From NCBI GenBank assembly GCA_002771315.1, contig PCSF01000002.1, positions 2,864 to 12,572 on the forward strand: 9,709 bases of DNA, written 5' to 3'. Position numbers and translations under genes: made by a program. Under the pieces are notes generated by a model. That model saw nothing but the letters and a program-made list of their open reading frames with translations, made no database searches and was not told where the DNA came from. Shown here one piece after another: positions 1 to 5,112 of the stretch. Each line of letters opens with the position of its first letter. The stretch's first letter is position 1. This stretch comes from Desulfobacterales bacterium CG23_combo_of_CG06-09_8_20_14_all_52_9 (GTDB lineage Bacteria > Desulfobacterota > Desulfobacteria > Desulfobacterales > UBA2156).

Positions 1-353
1 CCTTCCTTATCGGCCTGTCGATTCAACTCCAGGGCCAGTTTGATGCTATCCACCGTATGAATCAGCTCGAAAAGGCGGACGGCGTATTTGGCTTTGTTGG
101 ATTGGAGATGCCCGATGAAATGCCAGGATACCGGCCGATCTTTGAGGGTTTCGATTTTCCCCCGGGCTTCCTGGATATAGTTTTCCCCGAAAATGTCAAC
201 CCCGGCGTCAAGAGCCTCCTGAATGCACAAAGAAGGAACCGTTTTGCTTGCCGCAACCAGTCGGACCGTTTCCGGATCACGGCCGTTCCGAGCGGCCGCC
301 TCCCGGATCCGTCTTTTCACCTGTTCAATGCTTTCCCTTAATTGGTTGTCCAT
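1..353 (-). CDS. YggS/PLPBP family pyridoxal-phosphate homeostasis protein (3' end cut by window edge)
   Basis: The first 117 codons of a YggS/PROSC (PLPBP) protein are present; the rest lies beyond the left edge. Translation from the ATG at 353 shows the family hallmarks in order: the PLP-lysine segment LVAASKT (Lys37), FGENYIQEA, WHFIGHLQSNKAK, and IHTVDSIKLA. Family members are single-domain, fold-type III PLP-binding proteins of about 220-230 residues in the cytosol. They have no known catalytic activity and buffer free pyridoxal phosphate and amino/keto-acid pools. The start overlaps the end of the maf gene by 16 bases, so the two are very probably co-transcribed and translationally coupled. 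Nothing looks broken in the visible part. The family assignment is firm; the exact physiological role here is inferred from the family. Confidence 0.93.
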   Translation of the reverse strand, partial: MDNQLRESIEQVKRRIREAAARNGRDPETVRLVAASKTVPSLCIQEALDAGVDIFGENYIQEARGKIETLKDRPVSWHFIGHLQSNKAKYAVRLFELIHTVDSIKLALELNRQADKE

Positions 354-979
354 TTTTTATCTTGAAGAGTCCATTCCGGGCTTGTCGGCATTTCGATGAC
401 CTTTTCCCTGATGAGAACATCCATCACCTCGCATACCGGAAGCCCCACCACACAGGTATAGGAGCCATGGATCCGTTGGACCAAAAACGTTCCAAGCCCC
501 TGTATGGCGTACGCGCCGGCCTTGTCGTAAGGCTCGGAAGTGGATGCGTACCATGCGATTTCCATTTCGCTGAGAGGCTTAAACGTCACTTCAGTCTGAA
601 CGGTATCGGAAAAAAATCGGCATAAAGATTCGTTGCGTATGGCATACCCTGTGAAGACGATATGGGTTTTTCCGCTAAGCAGACGCAGCATGGCTTCGGC
701 TGTATGTCTGGAATCCGGTTTTTCCAAAACCATCCCGTCTATTACGACGATGGTATCTGCCCCGATGATCCAGCTCTCCGGATGACGCATGGAAACCCAA
801 CGAGCCTTTTCTTCCGCCAGCAACCGAACATATGCCGCCGAATCCGGATTCGGTTCGGCTTTCTCCTCGACGGGAGAGGGAATAATAGAAAAGTTTAATC
901 CGGCCTGTCTCAGCAGCTCGTTTCTTCTAGGAGATCGGGAAGCCAGGATGATGGGCGAGTTTAACGCATATCTTATCAT
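338..979 (-). CDS. maf: Maf family nucleoside triphosphate pyrophosphatase (dTTP/UTP type)
   Basis: Complete 213-residue Maf protein. Visible motifs are the N-terminal LASRSPRR (residues 12-19), the GADT metal/nucleotide motif (73-76), the THIVFTG segment (105-111), and EPYDKAGAYAIQG (149-161). The last motif is typical of the YhdE subgroup that hydrolyses dTTP, UTP and modified pyrimidine nucleotides to monophosphates and pyrophosphate. A late segment reads GSYTCVVGLP, where Asn is usual at the Cys position; this is a mild deviation. Length is slightly over the roughly 190-200 residues normal for the family, because of a short charged C-terminal tail. The start at 979 is chosen because the conserved N-terminus begins about ten residues later. 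The stop lies inside the start region of the YggS gene. In the cell it acts as a cytosolic house-cleaning enzyme and has been linked to septum control in Bacillus. Confidence 0.93.
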   Translation of the reverse strand: MIRYALNSPIILASRSPRRNELLRQAGLNFSIIPSPVEEKAEPNPDSAAYVRLLAEEKARWVSMRHPESWIIGADTIVVIDGMVLEKPDSRHTAEAMLRLLSGKTHIVFTGYAIRNESLCRFFSDTVQTEVTFKPLSEMEIAWYASTSEPYDKAGAYAIQGLGTFLVQRIHGSYTCVVGLPVCEVMDVLIREKVIEMPTSPEWTLQDKKWTTN

Positions 980-1112
980 AGGCGTTGCTTATCAAACTCA
1001 AACGCTTATGACAAGACATTGAGAACGGGAAATTAGAAGAGAAGCCGCCGGGCATCCGGTTGGAATCGGGATCTTGTCTTGAAGCATGCGGAAAGAAGCC
1101 GGTATCAGACCT

Positions 1113-1562
1113 TTACCGGATGCGTCCTCCATTTCCCCTGGGGGGAAGAGACTGGGGCGGCGCCTGTTGGTAAAAATCCAGCAGCTTCTGAAAACGTTCA
1201 GGTCCCAGGATTTTTCTGACCTCCAAGACAAACTGAAAACGGGACTGGGAAAGGGCGCCCCGTTTTTGTTCCAGCCTTTCAAACTGCTGCCTTGCCGAAT
1301 TTTCGTTGAAATTGTTTTTGCCGAACAGGGTTTCCAGCTCGAAGCGTTCCGATTCAACATCCCCTTTGCTCTGAATCAACCGACGCCGGCTTTCCTCATA
1401 GGCGTTTTCCAGTCGGTTGATCTCCTGACCTGACAGGCCGAGTCTTTGAATGACTTTGGGATCTTTCCACCATCTTCCACTTGGCAGTTCCTGGGAGAAT
1501 GCCGCCGGCGGGATGAGAAAAAGCAACCCTGTTATCAATGCGGTTAAACCGACGTTTGCCAT
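1113..1562 (-). CDS. Secreted Spy/CpxP-like periplasmic protein, third gene of sigma/anti-sigma module
   Basis: A 149-residue protein with a clear signal peptide: a hydrophobic core at residues 5-22 and a likely signal peptidase I cleavage after AFS (residue 23). The mature part is almost entirely helical and charged. It has an early LGLSGQEINRLE segment (41-52) resembling the LTxxQ motif of the Spy/CpxP/ZraP/CnrX superfamily, a long Arg/Glu-rich helix (52-118), a second repeat-like ILGPERFQKL (118-127), and a Pro/Gly/Arg-rich tail. Mature ZraP- and CnrX-type metal sensors use His, Met or Cys ligands; this protein has none (its only Met is the initiator), so a chaperone or stress-sensor role in the periplasm fits better than metal sensing. 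Its start overlaps the end of the anti-sigma gene by 19 bases, implying translational coupling. The family call is by motif and architecture; the precise role is inferred. Confidence 0.78.
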   Translation of the reverse strand: MANVGLTALITGLLFLIPPAAFSQELPSGRWWKDPKVIQRLGLSGQEINRLENAYEESRRRLIQSKGDVESERFELETLFGKNNFNENSARQQFERLEQKRGALSQSRFQFVLEVRKILGPERFQKLLDFYQQAPPQSLPPRGNGGRIR

Positions 1563-2119
1563 AACGTCAAACCCCTATTCCTGAAATTAAAGGTCAATGA
1601 ATCGCTTTCGGCCAGTGGCGCCACGAACCGTATGAACTCATCGGTCAACCGTGGTTCATCGTCTGCGGTGATATATCGATAAGTCTCGGGGAGGGCCTCA
1701 TCGATGAGAGCATCGACTTCGGCCATTAAAGTCGCGTCATCGATCTTTTCCAGGCGCGCGGTATCGACCCTTTCCGTACCGCGGAACCAAGCCGCGTCAT
1801 ACCACCAGGCCAAGGCGACGATCAGGAGAATACTCACCGCCGATGCCAAGGCAGGGCGCCAGCCGAAGTTCCAGCCATAAACCCTGCGGCTTGGACGATT
1901 GTGGAGGATGGAGGGATAACCTTTCGGGTCTGGAGCATGTTGGGCGGCCAGTTGGCCCAACTGAATCAACGGAGCCTCCATGACGGTTTTTCTTTTCCGG
2001 CATATCGAACATGTTGAAAGATGAAATTGCTCCGCCGGATTCAGGTCGGCTTCATCGATGATGGCTCTAAGTATCAGCTCGTCGCTCAAATGGTTATGGT
2101 TTTCATTTTTCATATTCAT
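1544..2119 (-). CDS. Membrane-anchored zinc-type anti-sigma factor
   Basis: A 191-residue protein with the layout of a ZAS-type anti-sigma factor. The cytosolic N-terminal domain carries HLSTCSIC (His33, Cys37, Cys40), the H-x3-C-x2-C zinc motif. A single membrane segment follows at about residues 88-107 (ALASAVSILLIVALAWW). The acidic periplasmic C-terminal domain spans about 108-191. Such proteins hold their ECF sigma factor inactive until an envelope signal relieves binding. The start shares an ATGA overlap with the stop of the upstream sigma factor gene, the classical sigma/anti-sigma arrangement; a second ATG two codons later (MKNENH) is an alternative start. The downstream Spy/CpxP-like gene overlaps its end, so a periplasmic partner for its C-terminal domain is encoded in the same transcript. 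The periplasmic domain itself is not recognised. Confidence 0.85.
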   Translation of the reverse strand: MNMKNENHNHLSDELILRAIIDEADLNPAEQFHLSTCSICRKRKTVMEAPLIQLGQLAAQHAPDPKGYPSILHNRPSRRVYGWNFGWRPALASAVSILLIVALAWWYDAAWFRGTERVDTARLEKIDDATLMAEVDALIDEALPETYRYITADDEPRLTDEFIRFVAPLAESDSLTFNFRNRGLTLWQTSV

Positions 2120-2724
2120 GCCTCATCGAAAAGCCTCTGGGAAGAGGGTTCTTTCCTGAACTTATTGATGCCTCGGTACAAACAGGTTTTGACCGTACTT
2201 TCGCTGCGGTTCATCACCTGGGAGATTTCCCGGATGTTGAGATGATCTAAAAATTTTAATAAAAAGACCTCTTTTTCCATGGACGAAAGCTTTTTAACAA
2301 GCCGGCCGAAGATTTTCCAGAAATCAGCCTGCTGAAGGCGCTTTTCCGCATCCGCTGCCTGAAACTGTTCGCTTCCAGGGTCATCGGGATCCACCTGTTC
2401 AGGTAATTTTACAAAGAGTTTAAGCCATCGCTTTTTTCGATAATAGTCCCTTACCTTGTTTACGGCAATTTGAAAGAGCCAGCCCCGAATACGCTCCGGA
2501 GACTTCAAGGTTGCAATATTCTGAAAAGCCTGCAGAAACACGTCTTGGGCGATGTCTTCGGCATCCGGTCTGGATTGGGTACGATAATAAATCATTTTGA
2601 AGATGTCCGCATAAAAGGTCCTGACGATAGGATCAAACGCCCCCTCAACCCCGCCGGCGGCCTGCTGAATGAAGAAATCCAAAGGTTTCTCGCCGGGGCC
2701 CGAGCGATCCGTGTTTATGGGCAT
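2116..2724 (-). CDS. ECF-family RNA polymerase sigma factor
   Basis: A 202-residue ECF (group 4) sigma-70 factor. The sigma-2 domain covers about residues 28-97, with the region 2.2 signature DAEDIAQDVFLQAF (54-67) and a region 2.4-like GWLFQIAVNKVRDYYRKKR (81-99). An acidic linker (about 107-126) leads to sigma-4 at about 140-192, with the helix-turn-helix IREISQVMNRSESTVKTCLYRG (164-185). Region 3 is absent, as expected for ECF factors. It directs RNA polymerase to a small regulon, normally including its own operon. The gene heads a three-gene module (sigma, anti-sigma, secreted Spy/CpxP-like protein) with overlapping reading frames. The ATG at 2724 is preceded by a purine-rich GGATGG stretch at short spacing. 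The regulon is unknown, and no convincing target promoter could be picked out by eye in 2725-2900. Confidence 0.93.
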   Translation of the reverse strand: MPINTDRSGPGEKPLDFFIQQAAGGVEGAFDPIVRTFYADIFKMIYYRTQSRPDAEDIAQDVFLQAFQNIATLKSPERIRGWLFQIAVNKVRDYYRKKRWLKLFVKLPEQVDPDDPGSEQFQAADAEKRLQQADFWKIFGRLVKKLSSMEKEVFLLKFLDHLNIREISQVMNRSESTVKTCLYRGINKFRKEPSSQRLFDEA

Positions 2725-2858
2725 GGGCCATCCACTATCTCAGGTCGAAATCATCCAGGAATCGTTCCGGCATAAACGCACAGACAGCAGCCATCCGCTG
2801 TTCTTTAGATTTTAACATAAAAGACGTTTAATACACGGTTTTAGTTTACAAAGAATCC

Positions 2859-2879
2859 AAAAATGGTGAAATCGGCACC
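2859..2879 (-). terminator. Weak candidate terminator after the iron-sulfur operon
   Basis: Read on the minus strand, GGTG and CACC can pair around a 7-base loop (2865-2879) and are followed by an A and then five T residues (2863-2859). It lies 22 bases past the stop of the NifS-like gene. The stem is only four base pairs, so it may be a poor terminator or a chance match. The 176-base gap before the sigma factor gene also has to hold that gene's promoter. Confidence 0.28.
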
Positions 2880-2900
2880 GTCGACCCTGGGTGGATCACA

Positions 2901-4082
2901 CTAATGATTAGATTGAACGGTTTTTTTATAAAGCGGCGAGATATCCCGAAGCGTATTTACAGTTTTTTGTAAAGATTCCAGAAAGGCCGTCATATCCGAT
3001 TCCGTATTGTCGATGCCGAAAGAGATTACCAGGGTTCCCTGAGCATCCGCATGACTCAAACCCAGCGACATAAGCACATGGGAAGCTCGTAACGAGCCAG
3101 TGGCACAAGCGCTACGGGTAGAGATGGCGATCCCGTCATCGTCAAGCATCAGCATGACGCTTTCCCCTTCGATATATTTGATGGAGACGGAAAACAGGTT
3201 GGGAAGGCTGTATTCCGGATGGGTATTGACGAGATATTCGTCGATGTATCGGGGGAAATCCTGGATGAGCATATTTTTAAGCCTTGTTAAATAGTCAAGC
3301 CTTTTGTCCATATCCAGAAATGCCAGTTCCGCAGCCTTCCCCATCCCGATAATGCCGATGAGGTTCTCAGCTCCCGCTCGCTTGTTTCCTTCCTGGACCC
3401 CGCCTTCGAGAAGCGGCCAGATGCGGGTTCCCCTCTTGATATAAAGTCCCCCGACTCCGGTGGGCCCGTAGAAGGTGTTGGATGCAAAACTGAGGAGATC
3501 GACGCCCAGTTTTTGAACGTCGATCGGAACTGTCCCCACGGAATCGACGGCATCCGTGTGAAAAAGGATCTTTTTTTCTCTGGCGATCTTTGCGATTTCG
3601 GCGACGGGTTGCAACGTGCCGGTTTCGTTGTTGCTGTGCATGACGGAGATCAGGATGGTTTCGTCATTGATGGCGTTGGCGACATCCTGAGGATTGACGC
3701 GTCCGGTGGAGTCCACGGAAAGGGAGGTCACGTTAAACCCCTGGGATTTAAGCCTGCGGATGCTCCGAATAACGGCGTTGTGCTCGATATTGGTGGTGAT
3801 GATGTGCTTGCCCCGCTCCATGTTGGCCAACGCCGCGCCTTTAATGGCGTGATTCACCGACTCTGTGCCGCCTGAAGTGAAAACCACCTCCTTGGGCGAT
3901 GCGGCGTTGATCAGCCGCGCCGTCTGTTCCCGGGCTTTTTCCAAGGCCGCCGCCGCTGCCTCGCCTTCCTGATGCTGGCTCGACGGGTTATGGTGGTCTT
4001 TTTCAATCGCCGCGATCATGACTGCCTTGACTTCCGGCAAGAGCGGTTGGGAGCTGATGTGGTCCAGGTTGATGCGTTTCAT
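2901..4082 (-). CDS. NifS/IscS-like cysteine desulfurase homologue lacking the PLP lysine
   Basis: A 393-residue fold-type I aminotransferase-like protein of the NifS/IscS family, normal length. Preserved family features are TSGGTES (69-75), TTNIEHNAV with the PLP-stacking His101, HSNNETGTLQP (149-159), HTDAV with Asp177, RAGAENLIGI (235-244), and the sulfur-carrying loop Cys326 in RSACATGS. The segment that should read S-x-H-K before YGP reads FASNTFYGP (199-207): the Schiff-base lysine is Thr203, the preceding His is Asn202, the usual Gln after HTDAV is Asp180, and the N-terminal ATT-P motif is SSQP (10-13). Canonical cysteine desulfurase activity is therefore unlikely without rescue. Archaeoglobus fulgidus IscS, as I recall it, shows the same pattern (Asn-Asp at this site) and still forms a complex with IscU. 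The gene follows the scaffold gene by 22 bases, with a GGAAAGGA ribosome-binding site. The likely role is structural, or cluster assembly with the scaffold using free sulfide or donated persulfide; that is inference. Confidence 0.9.
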   Translation of the reverse strand: MKRINLDHISSQPLLPEVKAVMIAAIEKDHHNPSSQHQEGEAAAAALEKAREQTARLINAASPKEVVFTSGGTESVNHAIKGAALANMERGKHIITTNIEHNAVIRSIRRLKSQGFNVTSLSVDSTGRVNPQDVANAINDETILISVMHSNNETGTLQPVAEIAKIAREKKILFHTDAVDSVGTVPIDVQKLGVDLLSFASNTFYGPTGVGGLYIKRGTRIWPLLEGGVQEGNKRAGAENLIGIIGMGKAAELAFLDMDKRLDYLTRLKNMLIQDFPRYIDEYLVNTHPEYSLPNLFSVSIKYIEGESVMLMLDDDGIAISTRSACATGSLRASHVLMSLGLSHADAQGTLVISFGIDNTESDMTAFLESLQKTVNTLRDISPLYKKTVQSNH

Positions 4083-4104
4083 CGTGGAATATTCCTTTCC
4101 GTGC

Positions 4105-4617
4105 TCAGTGCGCTTCTTTCAGGTCATGCTGACAGGCTTCGCAGAATTCGGCCCCTTCTTCAAGTTCCACGTCGCAATAGGGGCAGTAACATTTGTCCCC
4201 ATGGGAATGCTCGTGTTCATCTTTTCTCTTGAGCTCAATAATCGGTTTTCCGGCCTTTCGGGCTTCGTAGTCCTTGATGGCCAGCTGGAGGGCATCCGCA
4301 CCCAGATTGCTGCAATGGAGTTTGTTTTTGGGCAGACCCTCGAGAGCATTGGCGACATCTTTATTGGTGATCCTTTTGGCCTCTTCAACGGTTTTTCCCT
4401 TGGCGATCTCGGTCAACATGCTTGACACGGCTATGGCGCTGCCGCATCCAAAGGTCTGAAATTTGATGTCCTCGATCCGGTCATCGTTGACCTTGATATA
4501 TATCGTCATCATGTCTCCGCAAATCGGGTTCCCCACTTCACCCACTCCGCTGGCATCCTCGATGACGCCCACATTCCTGGGATTTCTGAAATGATCCATC
4601 ACGGTTTGGTTATACAT
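4105..4617 (-). CDS. IscU/NifU-type Fe-S cluster scaffold with C-terminal zinc ribbon
   Basis: A 170-residue protein. Residues 1-125 form an IscU/NifU N-terminal scaffold domain with the three cluster-ligand cysteines Cys33 (NPICGDMM), Cys58 (FGCGSAIA) and Cys102 (KLHCSNLGADAL), and the conserved Asp35 in CGD. After a helix (about 105-123) comes a His/acid-rich linker (DEHEHSHGDK, 133-142) and a small zinc-ribbon-like module with Cys143, Cys145, Cys148, Cys159 and Cys162 (CPYC and CEAC knuckles). This extension is absent from E. coli IscU, which ends at about 128 residues. The protein builds [2Fe-2S] or [4Fe-4S] clusters for transfer to apo-proteins in the cytosol. It is the first gene of a two-gene operon with the lysine-less NifS-like gene. 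An AAGGAGGGAG ribosome-binding site sits just ahead of the ATG at 4617, and a candidate promoter lies at 4669-4696. The function of the zinc ribbon is unknown. Confidence 0.92.
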   Translation of the reverse strand: MYNQTVMDHFRNPRNVGVIEDASGVGEVGNPICGDMMTIYIKVNDDRIEDIKFQTFGCGSAIAVSSMLTEIAKGKTVEEAKRITNKDVANALEGLPKNKLHCSNLGADALQLAIKDYEARKAGKPIIELKRKDEHEHSHGDKCYCPYCDVELEEGAEFCEACQHDLKEAH

Positions 4618-4668
4618 AAATCTCCCTCCTTAATATGTGAACCTAAATAATAAACATACTAAAATAGA

Positions 4669-4696
4669 ATTAAAGGCTGCTTGAGTAAATTTTCAA
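4669..4696 (-). promoter_or_regulatory. Candidate sigma-70 promoter of the Fe-S operon
   Basis: On the minus strand TTGAAA (4696-4691) and TTTAAT (4674-4669) are separated by 16 bases; each matches the sigma-70 -35/-10 consensus at five of six positions. This places transcription start about 45 bases before the scaffold gene. An imperfect inverted repeat, GCTTGA with TCAAGC 20 bases apart (4679-4710), brackets the -35 element and could be an operator. No regulator gene is nearby to support this. Confidence 0.45.
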
Positions 4697-4731
4697 AAAG
4701 CAGTTCAAGCGATTACCCAAAAAGCGCATCC

Positions 4732-4746
4732 TTGATTGAAAATCAA
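4732..4746. repeat. Short perfect palindrome in the intergenic region
   Basis: TTGATT and AATCAA flank a three-base centre, giving a 15-base dyad. It lies about 36 bases upstream of the -35 candidate of the Fe-S operon and on the promoter side of the divergent tRNA gene. It could be a binding site for a dimeric regulator, but in A/T-rich sequence a chance origin is quite possible. Confidence 0.3.
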
Positions 4747-4842
4747 CTAAACTTTTCTAGTTATCATAAAACCCTTTCTTTGTCACGTATATAATGAAAA
4801 GGCTCATTTTACGATATTAGGCCCAACATCCATCGGCCTGTA

Positions 4843-4871
4843 TTGACATTCCAGCGTCTTGAAGGTACAGA
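4843..4871 (+). promoter_or_regulatory. Candidate promoter of the tRNA-Leu gene
   Basis: A perfect TTGACA (4843-4848) is followed 17 bases later by TACAGA (4866-4871), a weak -10. Transcription would start near 4878, about 14 bases before the mature tRNA 5' end. A consensus TATAAT at 4790-4795 further upstream lacks a properly spaced -35 and is a less convenient alternative. The rest of the 274-base non-coding stretch 4618-4891 shows no protein gene. Confidence 0.45.
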
Positions 4872-4891
4872 AGTTCTCAACTCTGCATTTT

Positions 4892-4980
4892 GCCTGGATG
4901 GCGGAACAGGTAGACGCAAGGGACTTAAAATCCCTTGGGGCTAAGTCCCCGTGCCGGTTCGATTCCGGCTCCAGGCACCA
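4892..4980 (+). tRNA. tRNA-Leu (anticodon UAA), CCA encoded
   Basis: An 89-base class II tRNA folds by eye. The acceptor stem GCCTGGA pairs with TCCAGGC and is followed by A-CCA. The anticodon stem AGGGA/TCCCT encloses loop CTTAAAA with anticodon TAA at 4926-4928. A long variable arm (GGGG with CCCC) is typical of leucine tRNAs, and the T arm contains GGTTCGATTCC. The anticodon UAA reads UUA and UUG leucine codons. It is the only plus-strand gene in the window and faces the BREX operon, which ends 132 bases beyond its CCA. tRNA-Leu genes are common integration targets for genomic islands, and this one sits exactly where housekeeping genes give way to defence genes. Confidence 0.98.
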
Positions 4981-4988
4981 ATAATTTC

Positions 4989-5021
4989 AGGGAGTTAGCC
5001 ATTTTTGCGACCCCCTTTTTT
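4989..5021 (+). terminator. Probable terminator after tRNA-Leu
   Basis: Just past the tRNA, AGGG-GTT (with one mismatched A) can pair with GAC-CCCC-T around an A/T-rich loop, and the downstream arm runs straight into a six-T tract (5016-5021). The stem is imperfect, but its position right after the CCA end and the T-run support a factor-independent terminator. Confidence 0.42.
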
Positions 5022-5035
5022 ATTGTCAAAAGAAG

Positions 5036-5056
5036 ATTGTGCCCGAAATTGTGCCC
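5036..5056. repeat. Direct repeat ATTGTGCCC x2 near tRNA 3' end, possible recombinase arm sites
   Basis: The nonamer ATTGTGCCC occurs at 5036-5044 and again at 5048-5056, separated by GAA. It lies 55 bases beyond the tRNA CCA end, in the 132-base gap before the BREX operon. Short direct repeats of this kind beside a tRNA 3' end are what integrase arm or core sites look like. No integrase gene is in the window and the other island end is not visible, so the role is inference only. Confidence 0.35.
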
Positions 5057-5112
5057 ATCTGCGTCTGGAGGTATGTTTCTTGTTTTTGAGACGCTAATTT
5101 GATATCAGATTT

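Noticed and set aside
998..1360. Minus-strand open frame of 120 codons overlapping the Spy-like gene
   Set aside because: It is out of frame with a gene that has a clear signal peptide and translational coupling. The 133-base gap between that gene and maf shows no separate gene.
3421..3500. Frameshift or pseudogene explaining the missing PLP lysine
   Set aside because: Translation stays in frame through the site, with conserved sequence immediately on both sides (DLLSFA and YGPTGVGGLY), so it is a substitution and not a disruption.
3513..3875. Plus-strand open frame of 120 codons opposite the NifS-like gene
   Set aside because: It is the antisense shadow of a well-supported gene, has no ribosome-binding site and no recognisable motif.
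4018..4425. Plus-strand open frame of 135 codons across the Fe-S gene junction
   Set aside because: It overlaps two firmly identified genes on the other strand; the hydrophobic stretches are complements of coding sequence.
4790..4795. Consensus TATAAT as the tRNA promoter -10
   Set aside because: No -35 element at 16-18 bases upstream; the TTGACA-17-TACAGA pair closer to the tRNA fits better.
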